Assembly: GCA_028280565.1 (NCBI GenBank)
Contig: JANQLQ010000201.1
Location: 1-34,277 of the forward strand
Length of the DNA: 34,277 bases
DNA from: Fulvivirga sp.
GTDB taxonomy: Bacteria > Bacteroidota > Bacteroidia > Cytophagales > Cyclobacteriaceae
Reading direction: 5' to 3'
The notes under the pieces are model-generated. The model was not told the origin of the DNA, did no database searches, and was given only the letters and a program-made list of their open reading frames with translations. The position numbers and the translations under genes were made by a program. Shown here piece after piece: positions 1 to 9,885 of this stretch; the stretch's first letter is position 1, and every line of letters starts with the position of its first letter.

Positions 1-209
1 GTTTTCATTTTCTTTTGCACGCCCATGCCATAGGCATCCCTTCGGGGAAAGAAAACGAAACAAAAGAAAAGGGCGCCAGGAACAAAGCCCATTTTCCCCT
101 CGAAACGCGCTATCCAGCCCCTATGGGCCGCTTACCCACGGGCCTCAAATGTGCCGCGCTGTTCCTGGAGGTCTCCCCTCCATACGCTACTTGAATTTTC
201 AATGATACA
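1..209. repeat. Dispersed repeat A, copy 1 (cut by window edge)
   Basis: This non-coding block is nearly the same as 28346-28556 and 33446-33634. All copies share a TTTTCTTTTGC segment, an AAAAGAAAAGGGCGCCAG segment, and a later block containing CTCAAATGTGCCGCGCTG. This copy carries a small hairpin-forming insert (ATGCCATAGGCAT followed by a CCC..GGGG stem) that copy 3 lacks. The other two copies extend about 90 bases further upstream, so this one is probably truncated by the window start. No coding potential is convincing. Confidence 0.85.
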
Positions 210-212
210 CTG

Positions 213-400
213 GTGTTAAGTTAAGCCTCAAATTGCGTACCGGGTACGGGATTACCCATGTTCGAGGTGTTGATCAGGGGGCAAAAGGCAAAAAGCAGTA
301 GGCAAAAAAATCATGGGTTGCCTACTGCCCTTTGCCAACTGCCTACTTTAAGAACGGAATTGGAAAAAATAGCGAACCGTCCAATTACACTTGACTTAAC
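213..400 (+). repeat. MITE-like repeat B, copy 1 (degenerate right end)
   Basis: The left end reads GTGTTAAGTTAAGCCTCAAAT, as in the intact copy at 27280. The right end, CTTGACTTAAC, is a degraded form of the inverted end. Inside is a long hairpin: 287-305 pairs with 318-336 around a 12-nt loop, with an 11-bp perfect core (GCAGTAGGCAA / TTGCCTACTGC). It begins four bases after repeat A ends. It has no coding capacity of its own. Confidence 0.7.
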
Positions 401-479
401 GAGTTCATTTCATTTTTTTGAGCCGGTAAATTTTTCTGAAAAACTTGTCATATAAATCGAGGGTTATCCAGACTAACCT

Positions 480-974
480 ATGATTATGAATAAAAACTGG
501 CTCAACTATATCTTAGAGCAACTTCATAGGGAAGCTTTTATTTGGGCCAGGCAGTGTTGTGATTATGACGATGAAATGGCGAAAGAGGTACTGCAGGTGG
601 TTTACTTAAAAATGCTGGAAGGAAGGGCTCGCTACCGGGAAAAGTCGAAGGTGAAAACCTGGTTGTTTTCAGTAATACGCTTTACGGCCATTGACCTACA
701 GAAGGAACGCCACCATTTCATAGGATTGGAAGGACTTGCCAACACTGTCGAGGAGAAAAATAATGATTGTGATCTTGATTATGAGCCATTGCTCCGGGAG
801 CTGTCTCAAAAACAGCATCAAGTGTTGGTCTTAGCTTTCTATCACAATATGACGCTGGCAGAAATTGCCGAAGTGACCGGAATGACAATAGGCACGGTAA
901 GGACCCATTATGATCGTGGAAAGAAAGCATTGAAAGAACTCATATTAAAAGAAAAGGCAAATGGAGGAAGATGA
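480..974 (+). CDS. ECF-type RNA polymerase sigma factor
   Basis: A 164-aa sigma-70 family protein of ECF size. Region 2 lies at about residues 12-85, with a helical core and a KTWLFSVIRFTAIDL stretch typical of the -10-recognition and DNA-melting helices. Region 4 lies at about 103-155, with the helix-turn-helix segment LAEIAEVTGMTIGTVRTHYD. It would direct core polymerase to a specific promoter set in the cytoplasm. It overlaps the next gene by 14 nt, which suggests coupled translation with that putative anti-sigma partner. A second Met three codons in (482-aa numbering aside, residue 3) is an alternative start. The family call is firm; the inducing signal is unknown but probably reaches it through the two downstream genes. 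Confidence 0.93.
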   Translation: MIMNKNWLNYILEQLHREAFIWARQCCDYDDEMAKEVLQVVYLKMLEGRARYREKSKVKTWLFSVIRFTAIDLQKERHHFIGLEGLANTVEEKNNDCDLDYEPLLRELSQKQHQVLVLAFYHNMTLAEIAEVTGMTIGTVRTHYDRGKKALKELILKEKANGGR

Positions 975-1281
975 TAAAATAATCCGGCAATTCTTTGATA
1001 GGATCAAAGAAGTGGATGAAAGGCGGGCGGTTCCTAGGTATCCGATGAAAAAGAGCCATCGGGTAAGGACCAGGCCCCTATTGGGTATCGCCGCTGCGGT
1101 GATTGTCTTGGTGGGAAGCTATTTTCTCATGAAACAAAGCTCCCTGCGCGATGATACAAGAGCAGTCTTTTTGGAGATTTCGGTTAACCCGAAAGAGGGA
1201 GAGTCCACGGGATCATTGGCCGTACCGGCCTCTATGGATTCATGGGAATCTCCTACGAATTCGTTGATCGCGGATTTTTAA
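961..1281 (+). CDS. Small single-pass membrane protein, putative anti-sigma factor
   Basis: A 106-aa protein with a charged cytoplasmic N-terminus (residues 1-37), one clear membrane helix at about 39-57 (LLGIAAAVIVLVGSYFLM), and a roughly 48-residue extracytoplasmic tail. No recognisable zinc anti-sigma motif is present. The assignment rests on position: it overlaps the ECF sigma gene and precedes a periplasmic Spy-like gene, the order seen for sigma / membrane anti-sigma / periplasmic sensor sets such as CnrH-CnrY-CnrX. Size and topology (short cytoplasmic part, one helix, short outer part) fit a CnrY-like antagonist. It could equally be an uncharacterised small membrane protein. Confidence 0.7.
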   Translation: MEEDDKIIRQFFDRIKEVDERRAVPRYPMKKSHRVRTRPLLGIAAAVIVLVGSYFLMKQSSLRDDTRAVFLEISVNPKEGESTGSLAVPASMDSWESPTNSLIADF

Positions 1282-1324
1282 TGTGTGTGAATTTGAAAGT
1301 TGTAAGTTATAAATTAAGATAAGT

Positions 1325-1981
1325 ATGAAAAGGTATATTCTATTGCTTTTAGTCACTACGGTAGGCGTAGTGCAGGGACAAGACGTATTTCGAGAGAAGC
1401 TGTTTTCCGTCGATTTGATCCTAAAGTATGCGGAAGACATCGCTCTTTCTGATCAGCAAGAAGCCTCGGTGAAAAAGATCTACAATGATCACATCTCGGA
1501 ATTTAACTCATTGAAATGGGAGCTAGATGCGCAAATGGTGAAAATGGACCGGTTGATCTCCACAGGCCAGGTGGATAACGAGGCGGCGTTGAAAAAAATG
1601 GATCACCTGCTGGATCTTGAAAATAAGCTAAAAAAGATGCGTTTTAAAGTGATGCTGGCTTTAAAAAGCCAGCTCACCGAGACACAACAAGAACAGCTCA
1701 AGGGGTTGAGATCGAGCTCCGATGGGGTAGGCTTGAATATGATGACTCCCATCAATGAAAACCCTAGGGTAATGCTTAAAGTAGATGGCCCAAAATCAGC
1801 AGGTGATCCTCTTTACATCATTAAAGACCAATATGGCCAGCGGCGTGCTAATTCAGTCTCAGGGATCGAGCCCGCGGATATTGAATCCGTGGAGGTGATC
1901 AAAGGGGAAATGGCGCTAGATGAGTACGGGCAAGATGGGAAAAATGGAGTGATCATCGTGACTTTGAAATCCCGGCTTTGA
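1325..1981 (+). CDS. Secreted Spy/CnrX-like helical protein with C-terminal TonB-plug-like domain
   Basis: A 218-aa protein. Residues 1-18 form a signal peptide (cleavage probably after Gly18). Residues 25-130 are strongly helical and charged, bracketed by LSDQQ (41-45) and LTETQ (117-121), the LTxxQ-type pattern of Spy/CpxP/CnrX periplasmic proteins. After a short linker, residues about 148-218 resemble the end of a SusC-type plug: DPLYII (161-166), IEPADIESVEVIKG (181-194) and YGxxGxNGVIIVT (201-213). No beta-barrel follows, so it is not a receptor. It lies 43 bp after the membrane protein gene and closes the sigma operon. A periplasmic sensor role is inferred from operon order. A palindromic terminator follows at 1997-2029. 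Confidence 0.8.
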   Translation: MKRYILLLLVTTVGVVQGQDVFREKLFSVDLILKYAEDIALSDQQEASVKKIYNDHISEFNSLKWELDAQMVKMDRLISTGQVDNEAALKKMDHLLDLENKLKKMRFKVMLALKSQLTETQQEQLKGLRSSSDGVGLNMMTPINENPRVMLKVDGPKSAGDPLYIIKDQYGQRRANSVSGIEPADIESVEVIKGEMALDEYGQDGKNGVIIVTLKSRL

Positions 1982-1996
1982 TAGGATCGTAAAACC

Positions 1997-2029
1997 AACC
2001 TTACTAAGCTTTTAAAGCTTAGTAAGGTT
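1997..2029. terminator. Bidirectional intrinsic terminator
   Basis: A perfect inverted repeat: AACCTTACTAAGCTTT, one central T, then AAAGCTTAGTAAGGTT. It lies between the stop of the Spy-like gene (1981, + strand) and the restored stop of the last permease (2040, - strand). This convergent placement and symmetry fit a terminator used from both sides, although the T-tracts are short. Confidence 0.85.
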
Positions 2030-2039
2030 TGCCATGAGC

Positions 2040-4693
2040 CTATTCATCCTTCAAACAATCCACAGGGTTCTCCTTAGCCGCTTTCAAGGTTTGCACGCTG
2101 ACTGTGAGCCATGCCACGATACCTGTAAACATCCCGGCCAGCGCAAAGGGAAAGGGGGTGAGTGTATGCGGTACGCAAAGTCTTCTAACCAGTGTCTCAG
2201 TACTATCCAGGCGATGGGAGCCGCCAATAAAAAGGCAAGGCCCATCACCTTTATAAGATCTTTTGACAGTAGGATCAAAATGTTCTTTACACTGGCTCCA
2301 ACTACTTTGCGGATTCCAATTTCCTTTGTGCGTAAACTTATAGTATAAGCAGAAATGGAGAAAAGGCCGATGCAGGCAATAAAAATACCCAGCCCTGAAA
2401 AAATAAAGAACACCTTCCCTAGGCGTTGTTCAGCGTTGTATTGAGTGTCCAAGGTTTGGTCTAGGAATTTAAAATTAAACGGACGATCCGGCACTAATTT
2501 CTCCCATGCGGCTTCAAGCTGGGCTAGCGCTTGCTGGGTACCTCCCGGTTTTATCTTTACCAAAATATACTTTGCTCTCCCCCGGTAACGGTCCGTGCTC
2601 TGGACCACAAGGGGTTTGACATGTTCGTGGAGTGTTTGGTAATGAAAATCTTTGACTACACCTTTGATGGTGAATTCAATCTCTGCGTCCAAAGTCTCCT
2701 GGATGATCTTCTTCCCGAGAGGGTTTTCCAAACCGAGGAACTTAACCGCCGATTCATTGATCATTACATAATGTGAGTCGTCTGATCCCCGGGAAAAGAA
2801 TTGACCCTCTAATAATTCATAACCCATTACTTCTGAAAATCCATCCCCTACCACTGCCCTAGTAGTGGTGAACATTTGGTCGGAACCTTGGAGACGGTAC
2901 CCGTTAAAATTTTCGCCCTCTATTTCTTGCACCCAGTAGCTTCCTGCCCCGCTTTGTACCTGGGAAATATCTTCTACGGCATTCAAAAAAGGCTGTATGA
3001 AGCCAGGGTCCCTATGGTTAGTCCCTTGTATGACGATTATCTGCTCTTTGTCAAATCCTAGGTCTTTTTCTAGGAGAAAGGTGAGCTGTTGGTGTATTAC
3101 CAAGGTAACGGTAATAACCACCACGGAAATGCAAAACTGGAAAGCGACCAGCCCGTTCCGGGTCCTCTTACCTTGCAGGTTTGAGTTAGATCTCCCCTTA
3201 AGTGCGTTTATTGGTTTAAATGAAGAGAGTACCCAAGCCGGGTAGGCACCGGAGAAGACAGTGATGACCAGTGCTGATCCCATGAGAACCCAAATGACGC
3301 CACTGTCAAAATTGATGACCAATTCTTTTTCGATCAAAATATTGAAGTAAGGAAGGAGGATCGTGGTAGATGCAAGGGCAATTGAAACAGCAACCAGGGC
3401 AAGGATAAAGGACTCGGTGAAGAACCGGAGGATCAATTGGGGCTTTGTAGCACCGATCACTTTTCTCACCCCTATCTCGTGTATGCGTACCATAGATCGT
3501 GCGGCCGCCAGGTTAATGAAGTTAACGCATGCAATAATGAAGATCAGCGCGGCAATAGCGACCAATATCCTAACTGTAGTCATACTTCCCCCGGGCTTAA
3601 ATCCCCCTAAATTTCCCGGGTCCAGATGCAATGAAGTTAAGGGTTTGAAATGGTATTGGGACCTGTTCCCGGCTTTTCGATACTCTTCCCATGAGACCCC
3701 AAAAGCCTCTTCAACAGCGTTGGGCATATATTTTTTGACCATGGCTGGAAATTCTCTTTCCAATGCATGTGGATCTGCGCCACGCTGTAGTTTAAAATAA
3801 CAATGAGCGGTGGCCAGGTTAAAATGATTTAAGTTAAACCAACTGATCGAAGCGGAAGAGCCTATGTAGTTGAATTCAAAATGAGAGTTGGGAGGAGGAT
3901 CTTCACAGATACCTGTTACCCGGAAATCCCTATTGTTCATGAAAATTGATTTGCCGAGTGGCTCGTCGTTGCCAAAGTATTTTTGAGCCATGCTCTCGGT
4001 GAGTACCACACTATTTGGCTCGCGCAGTGCCGTTTTGGGGTTGCCTCTTAACAGTTTAAAACTAAAAACGAGGAAAAAATTACCATCGGCGTAATACCCG
4101 GAATTTTCCAAAAAACTCACGTTCCTATCATCATCTTTTACCACCGTAATGGGCTCACTATGGTAGGGCCCCGCGATGGCCGTGGCACTTTCAACTTGGG
4201 CATAATCCTGTGCCATAGACCTCGTGAAAGAGTAGGCAACTTTTGGGTCCCATTCGTAAGCTCCTTCTTTTTGCCGCCCTGCTACCATTTTGTAAATGCG
4301 GTCTGCATCGGTGAAGAAACGGTCGTGAGATAGCTCATCTTGAACAAATAGCGAGATCAAAAGGGCACTAGTAACCCCCACAGCTATGCCCATGGCGCTC
4401 ACGAAGGAATATTCCTTTCTCTTCATTAGACTGCGAGCGCTTACTTTCAAGTTGTTTTTGAACATATCACAAGAATTTAACTGTTGAGGATCACCGAAAG
4501 TCCGAATGATCCCGGGACGAAAAAGCCGTAGTACATCCCAAAACAGTGCCCAGCGAGCAACCTTTGCCCCTTTTCCCAGCCTCCTTTTTTCAAACCTCTC
4601 TAGCAAATCCCCTTCCAGGTCTTCGAGGTAGCCCGGGTGGCAATACCAACGAAAGAAACGAAGAGGCAAACGAGGCAAATGTTTTTTACTCAT
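2040..4693 (-). pseudogene. Permease-prefix-domain ABC permease, fifth of array, 3' frameshift
   Basis: The intact frame from 4693 to 2084 gives 869 aa. Its N-terminal prefix domain (RFFRWYCHP...EDLEGDLLERF, about residues 12-36), first membrane helix (about 95-117), MacB-type periplasmic region and two FtsX-type membrane cores match its four paralogues. After FAYRIHS near the end, the frame runs into a non-homologous tail stopping at 2084. Reading one frame over from about 2155 restores the family C-terminus: PFALAGMFTGIVAWLTVSV, then a stretch ending NPVDCLKDE, stop TAG at 2040-2042. The restored protein is about 884 aa. The break is one missing base, most likely in the five-C run at 2154-2158 (GGGGG on the + strand). 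It may be a real late frameshift, which would scramble the last helix, or a sequencing error. No ATPase gene is nearby. Confidence 0.85.
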
Positions 4694-7289
4694 CTCTTAA
4701 GCATTCAACCGGGTTCACATAGGCAGCTTTAAAAGTTTGGACGCCTACGGTGAGCCATGCTATGACCAAGGTGGTGAACCCGGCGCCGAAAAAGAACCAC
4801 CACTCCAATGCAATGCGGTACGCGAAGCCGTCGAGCCAGTTTTTCACTAAGAAATAGCTGGCAGGGAGCGCCAGTAAAACGGCGATCACGATCATTCTGG
4901 TAAAATCACTCGAAAGCAGGTAGATAATGCCGGCGGTTCCGGAGCCCAGGATCTTGCGTATCCCGATCTCTTTTAGCCTTCTTTCTACAATGAATGCCAC
5001 GAGGCCGAAGAGCCCTAAACAGGAGATCAGGATGGCCATGCCACAGAAATAGCCCGATAGTACAGATGCTTGCTTCTCCGGTGCGTACAGTGTACGGTAA
5101 TCATCCTCCAGGTATTCGTATTCAAAGGGAAAACCGGGATTGATTTCCTCATGCAGGGTTTGTATTTGTGAAATAGTGATCTTTTCGGTGCCTTCTTGTA
5201 TTTTGATCAGTGTTTTGTTCGCCGAGTTTACAAGCTGCAGAAAGCAAGGCTTGATCTCTTCATGGATAGACTCAAAGTGAAAATTTTTAACCACGCCTAT
5301 GATCTCCCGTTCCGTACCCCATAGGTTGATCTTTTTGCCAATGGGATCTTTCAAGCCCATGGTGGCAATGGCGGCTTCGTTAAAGATGATCTTACCCTCA
5401 CCATCCTGGTGGTCTTTCGAGTAAGATCTTCCCGCGGCCATTTCTATCGATAGTGTTTCGATGAAATCATAGCCTACCTCGAGGTTGCCGAATCTTATGG
5501 TAGCGTCCGGGTCTTTTCCTTCCCATGACAATCCCCAGGTACCTCCATGGTCGCCGACTAAGTCATGGAAAAAAGTGGTGGCGTTAACTACCCCGGGAAT
5601 TTCCCTTAGTTTGGCAAAAAATGTTTCTTTTTTTTCAAGAAGCTGGCCATCGTTATTGATGTAAAGGATGTTTTTGCGGTCATAGCCCAGGTCTTTGGAT
5701 TGAATGTAGGCCACCTGTTGGTACATTACGATCACCGAGGTAATGAGTATGATGGAAACGGCGAACTGGAAAACGACCAATCCCTTACGAAGTTGTCCTG
5801 TGCCTTGCCGTGAAGCTACCGTGCCTTTCAGTACATGTACCGCGTTGAATTTAGATAAATAAAAGGCAGGGTATATCCCGGACAGGGTAGAAGTGAAAAA
5901 TGTCGCTGCCGTGATCCCTAAGATCATCCAAGGATCCGGGTGGAGGGTAAGTTGTTTCCCTACGATAGTGTTAAAGTAGGGTAAGAGGATGGCTACCATA
6001 AGTAGCGATACGGCCAAGGCTAGTAAGGTCATTAAAAAAGACTCTCCTAAGAATTGCCACGCAATTGCACCACGGCCGGCGCCTATCGTCTTTTTTACCC
6101 CAATTTCTTTCATTCTACGCGAAGCTTTTGCGGTGGACAGGTTAATAAAATTAATACAGGCGATAACAAGGATCAGCAGTGCCGTCGCGGAAAATAGCTG
6201 TACGTATTGTATTCTCCCGCCGGCGATCAACCCATTTTCGTAACACCCGTTAAGGTAACGTTCTGAATAGCGCTGAAGGAATAAAGTGCTGGCAGACTTT
6301 GATAGCTTAGTCTTAATAAAGTTTTCTATGCTCTCGTTGACAGATATAGGGTCCGCTTCTTTTTCTAATAGGACATAGGTCCTTGGATCACTATTCCACC
6401 ATTTTTTTAAGTAAGGTTCCTTTTCCAGGAAAAATTCCATGCTAAATACCAAGTCAAATTGCTGCGAGGAGTTTTTAGGTGGCTTTTCAAAAACACCTGT
6501 GATCACAAAATCACCGCTGTAGTCTTCTTTAACCCATTTTATGTCTTTGCCTACCAGGTCCTGGGTGGTGTTAAAAAGCCGTTGGGCCAGCTCATTTGAA
6601 ATGACTACCCCTTCTTTAGTTGACAGTGCTCGCGATCTATTCCCCTCGAGTAACCGGTAGCTAAAAATGTTAAAATAGTCTTCGCTGGCGTATTGCTCGG
6701 CGGCTTTGATGTAATTGTCACCAGTCGCGGAGATAAGACCGAATTCATTGAAGAATCCAACCGGTATGACACTGGTAGCCTGTTTGATACCCGGTACTTC
6801 TTCTACCAGCGCTTTGCCCAACGGGGCTGGGGTACTAGTACTCGTAGTGATCCCCGTTTCCTGGTGCAGGTTATTCATGACTTGGTACAAGTATGGATCG
6901 TTAGCATGGAATTTATCCATACCCAACTCATCGCGCACCCATAATGAAATAAGAAGAAAGCAAGCAAGCCCGGTGGATAAGCCCGTGATGTTAACGAAAA
7001 AGGAGTTTTTATAGCGTTTGAAGCTTCTCAGGTTAAGTATAAGATTGTGTCGTAACATATCGTAATCGTTGAGTTTTTGGCGTTCGTTCAGTGATCTTAT
7101 AATGCCCGGTCTAAAGAGCCGTATTACGTCTTTGGTGAATTTCCTTTGTGCGCTGGTCGTCCCTTCAGCTTCAACATTTCTTTCGAACCTTTCCACCAGG
7201 TCCCCTTCCAGGTCTTCGAGGTAGCCCGGGTGGCAGTACCATCGGAAAAATTGTAGCGCGAGCTTGGGTGGAGAGGCGCTTTTATTCAT
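4686..7289 (-). CDS. Permease-prefix-domain ABC permease, fourth of array
   Basis: An 867-aa inner-membrane protein. The prefix domain occupies about residues 10-70 (QFFRWYCHP, EDLEGDLVERF, then LFRPGIIRSL). The first helix is at about 97-117 (FVNITGLSTGLACFLLISLWV), followed by a large extracytoplasmic MacB-like domain. Then come three helices with the FtsX signature (LLILVIACINFINLSTAKA, MKEIGVKKTIGA), a second extracytoplasmic domain, and a second FtsX core near the C-terminus (LKEIGIRKILGS) ending NPVECLRDE. It overlaps the preceding and following genes by 8 nt each. Family members act as MacB/LolCE-like mechanotransmission permeases, but the ATPase partner is not encoded here and the substrate is unknown. 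Confidence 0.92.
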   Translation of the reverse strand: MNKSASPPKLALQFFRWYCHPGYLEDLEGDLVERFERNVEAEGTTSAQRKFTKDVIRLFRPGIIRSLNERQKLNDYDMLRHNLILNLRSFKRYKNSFFVNITGLSTGLACFLLISLWVRDELGMDKFHANDPYLYQVMNNLHQETGITTSTSTPAPLGKALVEEVPGIKQATSVIPVGFFNEFGLISATGDNYIKAAEQYASEDYFNIFSYRLLEGNRSRALSTKEGVVISNELAQRLFNTTQDLVGKDIKWVKEDYSGDFVITGVFEKPPKNSSQQFDLVFSMEFFLEKEPYLKKWWNSDPRTYVLLEKEADPISVNESIENFIKTKLSKSASTLFLQRYSERYLNGCYENGLIAGGRIQYVQLFSATALLILVIACINFINLSTAKASRRMKEIGVKKTIGAGRGAIAWQFLGESFLMTLLALAVSLLMVAILLPYFNTIVGKQLTLHPDPWMILGITAATFFTSTLSGIYPAFYLSKFNAVHVLKGTVASRQGTGQLRKGLVVFQFAVSIILITSVIVMYQQVAYIQSKDLGYDRKNILYINNDGQLLEKKETFFAKLREIPGVVNATTFFHDLVGDHGGTWGLSWEGKDPDATIRFGNLEVGYDFIETLSIEMAAGRSYSKDHQDGEGKIIFNEAAIATMGLKDPIGKKINLWGTEREIIGVVKNFHFESIHEEIKPCFLQLVNSANKTLIKIQEGTEKITISQIQTLHEEINPGFPFEYEYLEDDYRTLYAPEKQASVLSGYFCGMAILISCLGLFGLVAFIVERRLKEIGIRKILGSGTAGIIYLLSSDFTRMIVIAVLLALPASYFLVKNWLDGFAYRIALEWWFFFGAGFTTLVIAWLTVGVQTFKAAYVNPVECLRDE

Positions 7290-9885
7290 CTTTCAGCGAA
7301 TCTACCGGGTTGGCTACAGCAGCTTTTGCACTTTGGAAACCAATCGTGAGCATGGAAATGACCAGGCATATCCCCAGTGATAAGGCAAAGACCCATAGCC
7401 CGATATCAATTTTATAGGTGAAGCCTTCCAGCCATTTGGACATCACCCACCATCCCAAAGGAGCAGCAATAGCGGTAGAAACGAGGATGAGTTTTAAAAA
7501 CTCCATACTGAAAATAGCGAGGATATTGGAAACGGCTGCCCCCAGTATCTTGCGTATGGCCACCTCTTTCTTTTTACGAGAAGCCATAAAAGAGACCAGG
7601 CCGAAAAGTCCTATACAACCAATAAGAATGGCCAAACCGGTGAATACTTTGACAAGGTTCAAGATCACGTTTTCCGTTTCATAGAGTTGAGCCACGCGAT
7701 CATCAAGAAAGTGGTACGTAAAGACCTGGTCGGGGTAGCTCTCCTTCCAATATGACCCGATAGTAGCCAAAGCTTCGTTGTAATCGGTACCTTTCAACTT
7801 AATAGCGTAGCGATTGTAATACTCAAGCTGGGTAGTAAAACAAACTGCATTTCTCTCCTGGTGGAAGGATCGGTCGTAAAAGTCCTTGACCACCCCTACG
7901 ACGGTTCCTTTCCATCGCCCCGCGTTGATGGCCAGCTCTTTCCCAATAATTTCATCCGGCGCCGATAGGTTGAGCTGTTCCACCAAAGTCTCGTTGACCA
8001 GGAACTCTCGTAGCGTATCGCTGGGGAGAAGATTCCTACCGGCAACTAAGTCCATTTCGAATGTAAAAAGGTAATTCGTGTCAGCCGGTTTGAAATCGAT
8101 ATCAAACTTCTCCGGCTCTTCGCTATTGTCGAAACTAACGGTGGTGGTCCAATTATTCTCACCTGCTGCGGGTGGAGCCAAACAAGCGGTTATGTTTTCT
8201 ACATAGGTCAACTCTAAAATCCGGTTTTTTAGGGTTTTTAACTTCTCATCCTTAGATCCCGTGCGTACCATGACTATAGCATCTTTCTTGAACCCCAGGT
8301 CGGATTGGGTGAACTTCATTTGGTTCACGATCACGATCAGCCCTACGATCAACAACTGGGAGATCACGAACTGGCCGATGATCAATGTACGACGTACGTT
8401 GAACCCCCCGATATTATGTTGGGCTAATTTGCCTTTCAAAGTGATGATCGGCGAGAGCCTGGCCAGTAAAACCCCTGGATAAGCCCCTGAAACAAATACT
8501 ACGAGCAGGAAGAGAAGGGGAAGAAAAAGCAAAAGATCAATACCCAGTCCGCTATCAAATCGTAGTGAATCTCCCAGCCAAAGATTGACACGGGGTTCGA
8601 AAATCCAAGAAAGCAATAACGCCAAGCTGATGGACAACAGGGTAACCAAACCCGTTTCTGTCATAAACCGCCAAAACAAGAGGCTCCTTGAGCCACCGAT
8701 CGCCTTACTGATCCCCACCTCCTTTGATCGTTTCAGCACCAGCGCAGTAGCTAAGTTGATAAAATTAAAGCAGGCGGCAATCAGCAAAAACAACCCGATG
8801 ACTACCAGCACCACCAGGTTCTTTTTGGAAATCACACCCCCATACAACGTACTGAAATGTATGTCCTTCAGCGGCTGTAATTTATAAATGTACTTTTCAG
8901 GGCGATCAGGCCTGAATCTTTCGTGAAACCCTTCGAGGGATTTTTCTACGCTCTCAGCAGTAACCCCCTGCTTCACACGCGTAAAACACTGCATACTGGC
9001 CGACAAGCCTCCCCAAGAATCATCATCTGCATACCATTCATTGTATTCGGGCAATGTGCTGTAAGAAATGTAGAGTTGGGTCTGAAAGTCTGAATTTTTG
9101 GGTTTGTCTCTCATTATCCCTGTTACGGTGAGCAAGACTTTGTTATCCAGTTCCATCGTGCGTGAGATAGGATCGCTTTCGCCAAAATATTTTCGTGCCA
9201 AGCTCTCCGTAAGCACTACAGAATTGGGCTGACTCAACGCTTTTTCCACGTTGCCCCGGACTAATGGGAAATTCATAATTGAGAAATACTCGGTCTCTGC
9301 AAAGGCAATGGTTTCGTGGTACTTGTCCTTCTCGTCCACGGTGATCAAACGCCGGCTTTGTGTAACGACCCGGGCCACCTGCTCAGCGTATGTAAATTCT
9401 TCCCGGAATACCTTGCCAAAGGGATTATGTACCGAGGCATTATAGTACAAATTATCCACATGCTCTTCCGTGACGAAACGGTAGATCCTTTCGGTATCCG
9501 TATGGAAATCGTCAAAACTGGCATGATACTTTACAAAAGAATAAATGAGGATACAACAGCTGAGCCCCAGGGCTAGTCCTACGATATTAATGACAGAAAA
9601 CTGGAGGTTCCTGGTCAGGCTTCTCCAAGCGAATTTGAAATGGTACTTGTACATAATCAATGGATTGAGTTTTTGACTTTTGAAAAGTGGTTTTATGAGC
9701 GCTGGCCTAAAAAGCCGCAAGACATCCCCTAGAAATCTCCATTTTGCTGACCCGGCTCCATTCCTTGTGAGCCGATTTTCAAACCGCTCCTTTAGGTCGC
9801 CCTCTAGATCCTCCAGGTAATCCGGGTGGCAATACCACTGGAAAAAGCGGAAGGGGATTTTCGGTGGCTGATGTTCCTTACTCAT
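7282..9885 (-). CDS. Permease-prefix-domain ABC permease, third of array
   Basis: 867 aa. The prefix domain begins RFFQWYCHP and EDLEGDLKERF (about residues 12-37). The first helix is at about 96-115 (VINIVGLALGLSCCILIYSFV). The first FtsX core contains LFLLIAACFNFINLATALV and SKEVGISKAIGGS. The C-terminal FtsX core contains KKEVAIRKILGAA and ends NPVDSLKDE. Start ATG 9885 overlaps the upstream stop in ATGAGTAA, and its own stop overlaps the downstream start in ATGAATAA. Divergence from its neighbours is concentrated in the extracytoplasmic parts, as expected if each paralogue handles a different ligand or partner (inference). Length matches its neighbours; it appears intact. Confidence 0.92.
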   Translation of the reverse strand: MSKEHQPPKIPFRFFQWYCHPDYLEDLEGDLKERFENRLTRNGAGSAKWRFLGDVLRLFRPALIKPLFKSQKLNPLIMYKYHFKFAWRSLTRNLQFSVINIVGLALGLSCCILIYSFVKYHASFDDFHTDTERIYRFVTEEHVDNLYYNASVHNPFGKVFREEFTYAEQVARVVTQSRRLITVDEKDKYHETIAFAETEYFSIMNFPLVRGNVEKALSQPNSVVLTESLARKYFGESDPISRTMELDNKVLLTVTGIMRDKPKNSDFQTQLYISYSTLPEYNEWYADDDSWGGLSASMQCFTRVKQGVTAESVEKSLEGFHERFRPDRPEKYIYKLQPLKDIHFSTLYGGVISKKNLVVLVVIGLFLLIAACFNFINLATALVLKRSKEVGISKAIGGSRSLLFWRFMTETGLVTLLSISLALLLSWIFEPRVNLWLGDSLRFDSGLGIDLLLFLPLLFLLVVFVSGAYPGVLLARLSPIITLKGKLAQHNIGGFNVRRTLIIGQFVISQLLIVGLIVIVNQMKFTQSDLGFKKDAIVMVRTGSKDEKLKTLKNRILELTYVENITACLAPPAAGENNWTTTVSFDNSEEPEKFDIDFKPADTNYLFTFEMDLVAGRNLLPSDTLREFLVNETLVEQLNLSAPDEIIGKELAINAGRWKGTVVGVVKDFYDRSFHQERNAVCFTTQLEYYNRYAIKLKGTDYNEALATIGSYWKESYPDQVFTYHFLDDRVAQLYETENVILNLVKVFTGLAILIGCIGLFGLVSFMASRKKKEVAIRKILGAAVSNILAIFSMEFLKLILVSTAIAAPLGWWVMSKWLEGFTYKIDIGLWVFALSLGICLVISMLTIGFQSAKAAVANPVDSLKDE

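Noticed and set aside
258-455. Short open frame inside repeat B
   Set aside because: It lies across the hairpin of a repeat element and is not conserved as protein in other copies.
2034-4400. Several + strand frames across the permease array
   Set aside because: They are antisense shadows of the conserved permease genes with no family features.
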